Origin: Gottschalkiaceae bacterium SANA
Lineage (GTDB): Bacteria; Bacillota; Clostridia; Tissierellales; GPF-1
Length of the DNA stretch: 64,000 nucleotides
Direction: 5' to 3'
Assembly (NCBI GenBank): GCA_036323355.1
Contig: AP028876.1
Location: forward strand, 124,001-188,000
The notes below the pieces were generated by a model. The model saw only the letters and a program-made list of their open reading frames with translations, did not search any database and was not told the origin of the DNA. This document shows, piece by piece, positions 26,130 through 38,000 of this stretch (positions are counted from its first letter, which is position 1; every line of letters begins with the position of its first letter). Made by a program: the position numbers and the translations under genes.

Positions 26130-29027
26130 TTGTTGGATTACACAGATTACATTAAAGAAATTCAAGATGCATCAAAAAACAACAAGTTGGTATTCTTTGT
26201 TGGTGCAGGTGTATCTAGATTAAGTGGTTATCCGAGTTGGACAGATTTGGTGAACGAATTTTATACAAAGCTTTACAAGAAAAGGAAGAAGCGAACGAAA
26301 TTCTCGACTGAAGAGAACCTTCAAATTCCAGAAAAATTTTATCGAACCCGAGAGAAAGAGGATTTTGATAAAATTCTTAAGAAGATGTTTGGTGTCGAAA
26401 AGAAATCAAATATTGTTCATGAGAAGATGATGATACTTAATCCAGCCCATTTTATAACTACGAATTACGATGAATTGATTGAACAAGCGTGTAATAAGCG
26501 CGGGAAGTATTATAGTATAATCAGCTCGGATGATGATGTTGCACGAGTTGAGTCATCTAAATTCATTTTAAAGGTGCATGGAGATTTTAGAAATGGCTAT
26601 AATAGTGAGAATATAGTTTTGATGGAAAAGGATTATCTGAACTATGAAAATAAGTATGCTTTAACAAGCAATCTTATGAAGTCCATTTTGGCAACGTATA
26701 CTATTGTTTTCATAGGTTATGGCTTAGGGGATCATAATATAAAACTTTTACTGAATTGGGTGAAAAATCTTCAGAAGGATGGATATAAAGAACCGTTCTT
26801 TATCTTAACTGAGGATGAGCAACTGGATGATCCTACGAAAATTTATTACGAAGGTAAAGGGCTTCGAATAATTGAGTCCTGTTTAATCGATAACAATCAA
26901 GAAGAATCCTTCGAAAAGCGTTATGTAAAAGTTCTTGATAGGTTGACAGACCCATATGAAAATCATTACTTGGATGAGGATGAAAATCAAATTATAAATT
27001 ATATTTATGATAAAATTTGTCCGTTGTTAAGGCTTTCAAGTATTCGGAAAGATGATTTTGAAATCGTGTTTGATATGAAGTACCATTTCAGAGCTGATGG
27101 CAGTATTTGTTGTAATAACAAAAGTGGAGTTAACTATTTGGAGCAATTCTTCACACTTGATGTAAATGCATTATCCGAAGAAAGTCAAAAGAAATATCAT
27201 GAAATAAGGATTCTGTTTGAGCATAATGAGACTTGGTATGAATCGGAAGGCATTTTGGGTCCGAGAACAAATATATCACTGAAGATTCAAAATCCGATGT
27301 ATCATTGTGACTTTAAGCATATAAGAGAATTGGCTCATCTTCCTACGAAGTCACTTTTAGATGAATATCAGCGAGCTTATTATTTAGCTTGTCTAGGGCG
27401 ATTTAAAGAAGCTTATGAAATTCACAATATTATTTTAGGAAAGGCAAAGGATGAAGAAGATTGGCTAATGCATTATCTGTCACAAATTAATAGATATCGA
27501 CTTTTTCAAACCATTATGTCTATGAGAGCTTATGGTGTGCAGAGTGGGGATGAAAGTTTTATCCAAAGAATTGAAGTGGAGATGAAAGATTATAAGATTA
27601 GCGATGTATTTGATAGCATGCCTTTTAACTTCCAAACGCAGTATAAGTCTTTGAAAACGTTAAGTGATAACTACTATATGTATTCAGATACAGTTAAATT
27701 GTTTGAAAGAATTACAAAGACTAACAAGCATATATTAACAGGTTCATATAGCTTTGGCTTTTCGCAAGCTAATTATGCGATTATAGAAATGTATGATAGT
27801 TTGAAATTTTTTTATGAAAACAAACTTTGGCTTACAAGTTTTAAAGATATGAAGGAATATGTCAAGAATTCTATCGTGTTAATGTTTGATTCAGCGGAGT
27901 ATGAAGCAACTCGAGAGAGGCGACCAAATGATTTGTTCTTCGCATCAAGGAATTCATCGTTTACTGTTGATTATTATGACTTTGTAAATGTCTGTAAATC
28001 ATTTGAGGTGGCAGATATTATTATTCTGGAAAGGAAATGTAATCTTAAGAGATTTGAATTCCAGGAACAACAGCATATTTGTCAATATATTATACGGATA
28101 GTGAATGAAGTTGTTTATCAGTTCTCGAATGGTGGTATGAATTATTTGTTTTATGTACTCTTTATGGAAGAAGCAAAATCGGCAGTATTTTTTGCGAAGT
28201 ATATTCAGTTTTCTAATACTGATTACACAACAATAGTGAATGCTTTATTATTACATTATCCGTGGAGGGATGTTAATGAATTACAACGTTATCAGTGGAC
28301 AGAAAGATTGTTCGTGATGCATGATTTGCCTATGGAAGTAATTCCAATAATTGAAGAGTACTTATTAGGACAAGCGTTGAAGCATAACGATGAAAAGTAT
28401 TTCGATGATCAATCACATTGTTTTACTGGTCTCATAAGGCACTTTTATAAAGATTATGTATCGACAACTTTATCCTCATTTGTTTTTACCCTTGACGAAA
28501 CACAAGATAGAATAGTCGATTTTATGTATCGCTTATCATTAATTCTAACAGATGAAGCAAAAGTGTATTTGAGAAGGTTGAAGAAGATTGAAACGATTAC
28601 TGATGTGGTAGATGCTTTAAGAATTGGTGTGATAAGTGAGGTGGACGAGTATTCTGAAATAATAATTGATTACATAGAGCAAAGATTTACGGGAAAGAAG
28701 GGAGTTTGGGTAAAAGATGGTTCCTTACGAAGAATAGATAAATATTCTCTTGATTTTGCAATCAAGTATTTTCTCGGGAAATACAGAGATGAGCGGATGA
28801 AAAATTTTGTGGGGTTTAGTGATCAATTTGATTTGTTTGTATCCCCAGAAACCTTTGATTTTGAAAAATTTGAAGTGAGCTGGTTGAGATATTATAATCT
28901 CGAAGTGATCAAGGAAATGGCTAAGAATGAATATATGAGGTCACATCTATTAGAGACTCTAAAAGCAAGTGCAAAAGAATCTAAGGATAATAGATACTAC
29001 GAGATTCTAGTAGCATGTTTCTTATAG
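26130..29027 (+). CDS. dsr2: DSR2-like SIR2 antiphage protein
   Basis: The protein has about 965 residues. The N-terminal SIR2 NADase domain shows LVFFVGAGVSRLSGYPSW (from residue 20), TTNYDELIEQAC, KFILKVHGDFR and IVFIGYGLGDHNIKLLLNWV. The long helical C-terminus matches, as I recall it, Bacillus subtilis DSR2 almost to the end, including a closing DNRYYEIL motif. DSR2 senses phage tail tube protein and depletes NAD+, killing the infected cell. The AGGAGG site is at 26119-26124, so the start is a TTG at 26130 or 26133 rather than the overlapping GTG 26124. Composition is AT-rich. Confidence 0.88.
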   Translation: MLDYTDYIKEIQDASKNNKLVFFVGAGVSRLSGYPSWTDLVNEFYTKLYKKRKKRTKFSTEENLQIPEKFYRTREKEDFDKILKKMFGVEKKSNIVHEKMMILNPAHFITTNYDELIEQACNKRGKYYSIISSDDDVARVESSKFILKVHGDFRNGYNSENIVLMEKDYLNYENKYALTSNLMKSILATYTIVFIGYGLGDHNIKLLLNWVKNLQKDGYKEPFFILTEDEQLDDPTKIYYEGKGLRIIESCLIDNNQEESFEKRYVKVLDRLTDPYENHYLDEDENQIINYIYDKICPLLRLSSIRKDDFEIVFDMKYHFRADGSICCNNKSGVNYLEQFFTLDVNALSEESQKKYHEIRILFEHNETWYESEGILGPRTNISLKIQNPMYHCDFKHIRELAHLPTKSLLDEYQRAYYLACLGRFKEAYEIHNIILGKAKDEEDWLMHYLSQINRYRLFQTIMSMRAYGVQSGDESFIQRIEVEMKDYKISDVFDSMPFNFQTQYKSLKTLSDNYYMYSDTVKLFERITKTNKHILTGSYSFGFSQANYAIIEMYDSLKFFYENKLWLTSFKDMKEYVKNSIVLMFDSAEYEATRERRPNDLFFASRNSSFTVDYYDFVNVCKSFEVADIIILERKCNLKRFEFQEQQHICQYIIRIVNEVVYQFSNGGMNYLFYVLFMEEAKSAVFFAKYIQFSNTDYTTIVNALLLHYPWRDVNELQRYQWTERLFVMHDLPMEVIPIIEEYLLGQALKHNDEKYFDDQSHCFTGLIRHFYKDYVSTTLSSFVFTLDETQDRIVDFMYRLSLILTDEAKVYLRRLKKIETITDVVDALRIGVISEVDEYSEIIIDYIEQRFTGKKGVWVKDGSLRRIDKYSLDFAIKYFLGKYRDERMKNFVGFSDQFDLFVSPETFDFEKFEVSWLRYYNLEVIKEMAKNEYMRSHLLETLKASAKESKDNRYYEILVACFL

Positions 29028-29098
29028 CTATTACTCATACGACTGATTTGAAGCTTAAAAAATAGAACTATAAAGGATTTTTATGGTGAGGTGAAATT

Positions 29099-29650
29099 AT
29101 GGCAGCGGCAAATCCAATTCGGGAAAAGCAATTGATTTATGATATAGCAGGATATTTGAGGAAGCAAAACGAAAGGGATTACATCCTTTTTATGTTGGGA
29201 ATTTATTCAGGGTTGAGGATTAGTGATATTTTGAAATTGAAAGTTTCAGATGTTCGGGGGCAGGATCATTTTATTGTGACTGAGCAGAAGACGGGGAATG
29301 TACGGAAGATTATTATTAATCCGGAATTGCAACGGGAGATCGCGATCTATATTACTGGAAAAGATGACGAAGATTATCTCATACGCTCAAGGGAGAGTTA
29401 TAACCGGCCAATATCAAGGCAAAGGGTGAATCAGATTCTTGAAGACGTTGGGGATAAATATAAAGTTCACTTGACTGCGCATTCATTGCGGAAAACATTC
29501 GGATATCATTTTTATGTGCAGTATGGAGAAAGGCACGCGTTGCCAATGTTGATGAAGATTTATGGCCATTCAAGAGAAACGCACACTTTATTGTATATTG
29601 GAGTGGAACAGGAGTATATTGATAGGACGTTGAGAAACTTTAGATTTTGA
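29099..29650 (+). CDS. Small tyrosine recombinase
   Basis: The 183-residue protein consists of little more than a catalytic domain: Arg in GIYSGLRISDIL, HSLRKTFGYH, GHSRETHTLLYIG. It lacks an arm-binding domain. Such short recombinases are common in Firmicute phages just before the HNH/terminase module, which fits the cos-like sequence downstream. Its recombination role is unknown. The AGGTGAAATT stretch precedes the ATG. Confidence 0.85.
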   Translation: MAAANPIREKQLIYDIAGYLRKQNERDYILFMLGIYSGLRISDILKLKVSDVRGQDHFIVTEQKTGNVRKIIINPELQREIAIYITGKDDEDYLIRSRESYNRPISRQRVNQILEDVGDKYKVHLTAHSLRKTFGYHFYVQYGERHALPMLMKIYGHSRETHTLLYIGVEQEYIDRTLRNFRF

Positions 29651-29977
29651 TTAATTAAGTATGTTTTACTGTTTAGTTTGTCGTAATGAGGTGTATTACA
29701 AACTGGGTTTTTGTGACAGGAGGAAAGGCGTTGATATGACAGGGATTGAGGCGTTTTTCACGAATTTGTCAAAATGATAGAAACGACAAGCTCAAAGAGG
29801 TGCTAGGAAAACACATTCTAAGCCAGTAACCATGCGGGCTGTCCTATGGTTGAGGAGGTGATTTCGGGAAAATCGCCAAGTGATCTAGGAAATCGTGAAA
29901 AATACCAGGTGGAATTGTCTTGTTTCGAGTGTTAGATGAGGGTCCCACAAAGAAGAATTGAGAATGGAATAATGAGT

Positions 29978-30038
29978 AAAGATCAGCAGCATGTTGATCC
30001 GGATAACTACCGGGGAAGCGATGCGCTGATCTTTTTTG
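29978..30038 (+). terminator. Long-loop terminator or small-RNA end
   Basis: AAAGATCAGC (29978-29987) pairs perfectly with GCTGATCTTT (30025-30034) and runs into TTTTTT. The loop contains a CCGG/CCGG inner stem. Confidence 0.65.
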
Positions 30039-30190
30039 TTGTCTGAATAGCTGTATATCAGCAGTGTGGACGCAGGATGCGATTTGAGCCCGTTGAGTAT
30101 CTTCTACGACAATAACCACATATTGACAACTAGAACGCGTGTACGGGCCGTATATGGCTTCAATGAGCTTTGTTTTATACATACATGCAA

Positions 30191-30281
30191 ATAGGGGGAG
30201 GGGGGGTCAAATCTCTAGAGACGGTCGCAAGGGGACCGTTAGGTGGGCTTGCATTCATGTTCCCGCAAATTACAACAAGGG
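30191..30281 (+). other. cos-like phage packaging-region sequence, copy B
   Basis: The order of landmarks matches copy A at 25923: long G-run, TCAAA, CGCAAGGGGACCG, GGTGGG, CCCGCAAATT, AAGGGGG. The final AAGGGGG is followed at once by ATG, where a small-terminase gene would start, but the frame closes after five codons. It probably marks where the packaging and structural module was lost. Confidence 0.55.
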
Positions 30282-30888
30282 GGTATGTTTAGAGAACCTT
30301 AGTAAGAATCAGATGGTAAGTTAGAGGTTTTTAACAAGTCCAAGTAATCTTTAGTATAGATCAAAAACTTGAGTTCGTTTTTTATAAGATGGATAGCGCA
30401 GTTAGAAGATCAGTTTGCCTTGCAAAAGTAAACCATCGAATTGAATATATGAAATCATATCGTTACAATAGATTCTAATCTATTAAAGTGAGAACTTCGT
30501 AGTAATTCAAGTTGTGCTTAGATAGATAGCGATGCGGTTCATAAAAGTGAAGGATAATTTAACGAACTGAGATCATGAAGACTAGAGAGTGTAGTATATG
30601 TATGCAGAAATATATGACTGAAATTATGTTGTAATAAAATGTGAGACATAATTTAATTAAAGTGTTTGCAATATTTATAAAAGAAAGATAATATAGCTTT
30701 TATAGTAATTGTTACCTTAATACCATCTATGAAGCAACTACAAGGGGAATTAATAAACAATAGATGAATTTATTTTCGGGTGTTTAATTATTAACAAAAA
30801 GATAGTTGTCATCATTAGGAAAGATTCAAAAAGAGATATTTATAAATAAAGTTATATATTCAAGACTATTTAACTTGGAGGAGAGCGG

Positions 30889-31989
30889 ATGATGAGAAAA
30901 AGAAAATTGGAAAAAGTGACAATGGCATTGGTGTTGATGGCTATAGTTGGTGCGACTACGCTGGTATTTTCGGCAAATGAAAACAGTTTGTTGGGAACGA
31001 GAAAACGAATTTTGTTGTATGAAGAAAAACCAAGACCGGATATGAGACAAAAAGAAGAACCGATGGATATTGAGATGGTTGAAGAAATAGAATTTCTTGC
31101 TCCAATTATGACGGAACAAGGAGAGGCTGTTGTTTTGGCTTTTGGTAATGAGAGAATGTCACAAATAAAATTCGGAATTGAAGAAGAGGTAAATAGTATC
31201 ACGCTTTCGGATGAAGACACCAAAAGAATTGAAAATCTTGACAAGAAAAATAGCAAGAAGAATATAATCAATTACAAAAAGTTGCTTATGGAATTTGGAG
31301 TGTCAATTAAGCAACAAAATGAATTACAAAAATACTTCGATATGAAACGCCAGCCTAATGATGTGTATTTCGCATATGAATATCTTTACAGAAATTACGG
31401 AACATTCGATGAGTTGGAAGTGATGCTTCAAGATAGAGAGGAAGGGAAAGCGTGGCAGCAAATTCTTGACGAATATGAAAGCGAAAGTGGTGAATTTGAG
31501 CCAATGAATTTTCCAAAGGGTTATTTGGATCAATTAATGAAAGAAAGAGCAATATCTGTGGACGATATTTTAATCGCAGAAAATTTAGCAAGAAAAGTCA
31601 GTAAAGATTTGAGTTGCGATATATCTGATAAGAAATCTATAAGTATTAAGTGTGATTCCAATAATCCCACGATTGAGAGGACTGAAACTGGATTAGAGTA
31701 TTTTGAAAACCTAATTAGTTTAAGAAAGAAAGGGTTACCTTGGAAAGTAATAAAAACGGATTTGGGTGTTATCAATGCCGAAGGAAAGAACCAGAGAATA
31801 GAGATAACAGAGAGCGAAATTCTTGAATTATCTTTGAAATATGAAGATCTGACAGAAGAACAGATCATTGAGACAATTATTATGGCTAAAACATTAGATG
31901 AAAATATACAGGACATTATTATTGCAAAAAGAGCTAAGAAAAAAGACAATGTGATTTTCTTTGAATATTTGCAAAAAAAATACAAGTAG
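30889..31989 (+). CDS. Secreted helical protein upstream of Rhs toxin
   Basis: The protein has 366 residues with a signal peptide or anchor (about 8-30). The rest is charged and helical, with two imperfect repeats: a segment like FDELEVMLQDREEGKAWQQIL recurs as FENLISLRKKGLPWKVI, each followed by a DDILIAENLARK-like helix. No known domain is recognised. It ends 15 bases before the Rhs gene, so the two are probably cotranscribed. A role in export or folding of the Rhs protein is inference. TTGGAGGAG precedes the ATG. Confidence 0.7.
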   Translation: MMRKRKLEKVTMALVLMAIVGATTLVFSANENSLLGTRKRILLYEEKPRPDMRQKEEPMDIEMVEEIEFLAPIMTEQGEAVVLAFGNERMSQIKFGIEEEVNSITLSDEDTKRIENLDKKNSKKNIINYKKLLMEFGVSIKQQNELQKYFDMKRQPNDVYFAYEYLYRNYGTFDELEVMLQDREEGKAWQQILDEYESESGEFEPMNFPKGYLDQLMKERAISVDDILIAENLARKVSKDLSCDISDKKSISIKCDSNNPTIERTETGLEYFENLISLRKKGLPWKVIKTDLGVINAEGKNQRIEITESEILELSLKYEDLTEEQIIETIIMAKTLDENIQDIIIAKRAKKKDNVIFFEYLQKKYK

Positions 31990-32004
31990 GCGAAAGGGGA
32001 GAAA

Positions 32005-35000
32005 ATGAGAATAATAAATAGATTCATTTCAATAAGCATCATTTGCATTTCAATGCTCTTAGCCTGTAGCTCTATGGGTTTTTCAGATACATTAGCGGAA
32101 AATCTAAACAATTTACAGACTCCAAGAGCAATGTACAATACGGAACTTTCAAATTCTTATTATCAGAGCAATCAAACTTCGGAATATGTGGATCCACAGA
32201 GTGGAGAACTGGTCATTACACAAACGGACTATGTATTGCCGGGAAGAAATGGGTTGGATTTAGAAATAAAGAGGATGTACAAAAGTAGTGTGGCTAATGG
32301 AAATATACCAAGTATAAAAACAACTAACTTAGGTTCTTACGATCATTCAAGGAGTGGAATAACTTTCTATCAAAAATATTATGGTCTTGATCAAGGGTGG
32401 CGTTTCTCCTTTCCAATGATCGAGGTAAAGTTTAATAAGTCAGATGATTCTGAGTACATGTTTTATCACTCTGAAAACGGAGCGATTTATGAAATTGATA
32501 TTAATAAAACAGAGGAAGACGATTTTTACAGTTTTAAAAATAGGACACTTCAAGATTTAGTTATTGAACAAGATGATTCCTATAATAATGGACAAAACAG
32601 TAATGAGTCGTTGTCAAAGTATGTAATCCGTCAAAAGGATGGTAAGTCTTTATACTTTTCAGCTAGTGGAAGAATTTTGGGGATCCAGGATAGATATGGG
32701 AATACGATTAATTTTAATTATGCGGATATAATATATAGATCACCTCCGCTTTCCCCAGTTAATTATTCTCGTACTTTAATAACAAAAATAACGGATAGTT
32801 TAGGTCGAGATATTGTCTTTGATTATCATTTTAATACGGAACAATATTATGTAGATAGAATTAGCATATGCTTGCCAGATTCGACGGATGAAACGTTAGA
32901 AGATAATGAAAAAATTTCATATTTACGAGATGATTTTAATCCTAATCCATTAAAAACACATCTTTTTTTTACGACTGTGATTGGACGGGATGGAAATTCA
33001 ATATATGAGTATAATTATGATTATATTGAGCATGGGTACACATTTTTTAATGGAGATAATTATTCTGCGATTGGTAAATACACTAATTTGAATCAAATTA
33101 ATTATTCTCGAACAAATCGAATTACTCGTTTTGAGTATGATACATTTGTTAAATCACTTGGGTCAAGTGGTAGCATGGAGTATAGCAAAGTTGTGAAGAA
33201 AACTGATTTGGCTCAAACAGGCTGGGATGATAGTCGTTCTGATTACTTTGACAAGTTCCTCTGTACGGTGGAAGATGAAAAGACTTATACATATTGGCAT
33301 GAGCCCGATGGGTATGGAGTAGCTGGCTATGATGCAACGGATGAAACTTATCTCGCGGATTCGTACAAGTACAGAACAACCATACTGGACTTAGATGGGT
33401 CGGAAACACTATATGTGTATAATGGATTGCATGAATTGGTTAGAAAACGCTTTAAAGGTGATGATCATAAAACGGTTATACGGCAAGAATATAATTCTGA
33501 AAATCTTCCTGTAAAAACTAGTACCGAAGAATACCATATTGTGAATGGTAATTTATATGGTGATCCTGTAGTAAGTGTTGAGAATTCTGAATATGATATT
33601 TATGGCAATCTGTTGTCATACACAGGTCCAATGGCTGATCGTGATCAGAACAAAATGCCGTTGAATGATAACTATACCACATTCTATACTTATGCAACCG
33701 ACAGGTATCATATGTGCACCTCGAAGCAGTGGAAAATTGATGGGTCCAAGACGCGAAGAACGGAATATTCCATTAATACAGATGGCAATGTGACACAGAA
33801 GAAAGATATTCACATTGAAGATGGTGTGGATCAGTCGATTATTTCTGATTATCTGTATGATAGTTATGGCAATCTGACACAAGAAACGGTTGATGGTGCT
33901 ATTGTCAAGCAGTATGAATATGGAACAGACCTTGACGGTACGGACCATCAAGGGGCTTATTTGACCAAGTCGTATACTATGATTGACGGAGAAGAGGTTT
34001 CTCAAAATTTTGTATATAATTTTTATACAGGAAATAGAAAGGCTGTAGTTGATCCAGATGGAAATCGGACCAATTATTTTTATGATGCGTTGGAAAGAAT
34101 TTCCACCATTGTTTATCCGGACGGATCTCAGAAATCATATGACTATTATGATTTTTGGAACGAAGATAGCTATGTGACGATTTCAGGTGCGAAAGAGCTG
34201 CCGCAGATTTACACGTTTGATATCTTTGGAAATATCACATCCGAGCAGATGTTAGCCAATGATGTAATTGAGATCCTTGGCACCTATGAATATGATTCGA
34301 ATGGTAATCTGTCAAAATATGTTGATGCCAACGGAAGAGAAATGCATTTTTCATACGACAGTAAAGAACGGATCATAGGGAAATCGTGGTGGTCTGATTA
34401 CAATAGCCAGGAAAAAGCTATTTCTGTGGAGTACTTGACGAATTACCAGGGTACCGTTCCGCTGTTAAAGCGTATAACGGATTCTGAAGGATATACCAGC
34501 GAGTATTATTACAACAAGGCGAACAAGTTGTATGAGATCAGAGAAACGGATAACAAGCAAGATTACTATACAATCACACAGAGTTATGATTTTGCAGGGA
34601 ATCCGACGGTAAACAAGGACAAGAATAATCAATTTTCCTACCTCACATATGATGATCTGGGCAGGCTTGTTGGGCAGCGGGATGCTTTAAACAATGAGAC
34701 TCAATTTACTTATGATTCATTTGGAAATATGGTTCAAGCTACATATCCAAATAATCAGACTGTTGTATATGAATATGACTTGTTAGGAAGAAGGATCAAG
34801 GAAGAACGACCATCGATTGATGGTAGCATAGCAACAACCCGGTTCTTCTATGACAAAATGGGCAATTTGACAAAGAGGGTTCTCCCGAATGAATATGATG
34901 TGCTAAGCGACACACCGGAGCTTAGTGATACAATGCTTGGCATTGTATATGAATATGACGTAATGAATCGCAGAATCAAAACAACAGCAGCAGATGACAA

Positions 35001-38000
35001 TGTTTTGGAGTATGTGAAATACGATATCAACGGGAATATTAAAAAGGTCGTTGACGGACTTCGCTATACGGGAGATATTGATTTGTCGCTTGGTACTACA
35101 TTTACCTATGAATATGGTGACTTTGGTGAGCGCGTGTCACAAATCGAAGATGCCTTGGGGAACACGACCAGTTACACCTATGATTTGAAAGGGCAGCTGA
35201 AAAGTGAAACCGATCAGCTGAACAATACAACGCAGTATGAGTATCGCTATGACGGTCTGGTGACAAAGGTCATTTATCCGGATGCTAGCTTCGTAGAATT
35301 TGGTTATGACAACATTGGTAACAGAACCTATGAGAAGGACGAAAATGGAAACATTACTGAGATCGAGTACAATGGTTTTGGCCATGTGGAAACAATCACC
35401 GATGCATTGAATCAAACGATTGAGTATTCATATGACCCAAATGGGAACCAGACCAGTGTTACAGACCGAAGAGGTATAACTGCACTGTTCAGTTACGATG
35501 AGCTTAACCGATTGGTCTTGAAAGAAGTACCAATTGAAAGCAATGGATCAGCGGTGGAGTACAGCACAACGGGGTACGCGTACAACAATATGGGGAACTT
35601 GATCCAAGAGACGGTATCAGGAACCATCAATCCGTTGGACAGTCGTGATAGTAATTACACTTATTATGATAATGGGTTGCTTGATATGGTTACAACTAAT
35701 GCCGGGAAATCGCAGAAGTATTACTATGATGCGAACGGCAATACTATCAAGATGGAGGAATCCATTTCGAATGGCCAGCTTCAGGTCGCGAAAATGGTGT
35801 ACGACATCAACAACAGGGTGATTAAGAACATTAGGCTTGTAGAGGAAGATTTGATTTATGACAGTGTGATTATCCCGAACGTTGCAAACTTGGTAGACCC
35901 GGAGTATGCAGGGAAGATTATGTTGATAAATGGATACCAGTATGACATGGTGGGCAACCTTGTCAAAGAAGTCGATCCGAGGGCTTATGGGTATTTGGAT
36001 ACGGATACGGTCAATAGAGACCGATACACCACAACCTATACCTATGACCCGCTGAACCGCCTTGAGAAAACGAGTATGCTCCTTGATGGACAACCGGTCT
36101 ATACGCAGAACTTCTATGATGCCAAAGGTAATCTGACATCACAGCTAGATCAAAAAGCGGGTATAGTCACTTACACATATGACGTACGTGATCGACTGGC
36201 GACTATGACAGATCAGCTTTTGAATCTGACAACTTATGGATATGATTCGGCAGGAAACCAAGTTTCCATAACCGATGCGCGAAGTCACACCTACACATAT
36301 GATTATGACGCATTAAACCGGATCATGACAGTTACGGATCCATATGATGATGTGCAGCAGAGAATTGTTTATGACGAGGAAGGCAACATAATCAAGGACA
36401 TCGATGCAAAGGGATACCTGGATGGCATTACGGATGAGACTAGATTCGGAACCCATTATGAGTACAATATGGCAGGTCTTATGGTAGAAGAGATTGATCC
36501 GGTGGTCTTTGACCTGGGAGATCCAACAAAGTTCACTGCAAGGTATCAGTATAACCAGTATGGAGAATTGATCACGGAGACAAACGGAGAAAATGAAACA
36601 ACAAGCTATCAGTACAACAACGCTGGTAAACTTGTGAGTGTTACAGATGCTTTGAACATCCAGACGATTTATTCCTATGACATGGCTGGGAATATGGTTT
36701 CCATGATGGATGGACTGCAAAAGCAGACGTTGTATGGATACGGAGACTTTGGCATTCTGGCAAACGACACAAACCCTGAAGGATTGCAACGAAGCTACGG
36801 ATATGATTTGGCTTTAAATCTTGTATCCGAGGTGGACCGAAACGGTAACCATATGGCTTATGTTTTTGATCCAAGGAATCTGTTGACATCGAAGTCTGTG
36901 GCTGAGACAAATGATCTGGTAACCTGGCAGTATGATGAGCTGGGCAGCCGTGTTGGAATGGCTGACGAGAGTGGAACATATGCGTACAGCTATGATGCCC
37001 TTGGGCGACTGCTTAACATTCAGGAATCTGGACAACTGCAGATTGGGTATACCTATGATGCTGTGGGGAATGTAAAAAAAGTGACGGATAAAAATGGTTT
37101 AGCTACTACGTATGATTATGATAGCGTGGACAGGATTTATAAAGTGTCGCAAGGTTATAGCAAAATCTCGTATTGGTATGATGATAACAGTAACATTACG
37201 AAGATTGAATCTGATTCTAACAGAGTTAATTCCGATTATTCGTATGATAAGAATGACAGAATACTGGAAGTAACCAACAAAAGAGGTGCATACGGGATTA
37301 TTTCGAGTTACGTTTATTCTTACGACCTTGCTGGTAGAACTGTTTCGAAAACGGATTTATCCGGGCAGACCAGTTATACCTATGATGATGTAGGACGGAT
37401 AGTTGGTGTTCAGGCACCGGATAAGACTGTGACCTATCAACATGACACTATAGGCAACCGAAGCTTGATGACAGAAACTTATGCGGCACTGCAAGGAACG
37501 GGGTATGTTGACGAGGCAACTCAGACTGAGATCCAGTTTATTACTAAAACCAGCCAGTACAGTTATTCAAACGCGAATAAGTTGATGAGCTTGACAGAAG
37601 TCTGGAGTGATGGGCAAGGATCCCAAGTGCTACAGGATACAACGGCCTACACGTATGACAACAATGGCAATGAAGTTTCCACCATTTCTGGATGGAGGTC
37701 TATGCAAAGTGTGTACGATGGATTCAATCGCCTTGAAAACAAGGCAACAACAAAAGATAGCATAGCAACAACGGTAGGTTTTGTTTATAATGGAGATGAC
37801 CTACGTGTTGAAAGAACGATAGTCAGCACTGAGGTGGGATTTATTCCCGAGACGACGAAGTTCTTTTATGACCGCCTGAATGTCCTGCTTACAACGGATG
37901 AGCTAGGCAATACAAAGGAACGGTTGATCATAGGTAATGGTTATGAAGGTCGGATTGATGACCTGGGGATGATAAGTTTTTTCCATAAAAATGGTCATGG

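Larger units (their letters stand above)
29651..30888. other. Long gene-poor stretch with terminator and cos-like site
   Basis: No credible gene is seen in this 1.2 kb. It holds a long hairpin terminator (29978-30038) and the second cos-like sequence (30191-30281). About 600 bases of very AT-rich DNA before the secreted-protein gene at 30889 probably contain its promoter. The phage part of the island ends here. Confidence 0.6.

Noticed and set aside
30139-30324. 61-codon frame across the second cos-like site
   Set aside because: The G-run region explains its glycine/arginine content, and it has no ribosome site.
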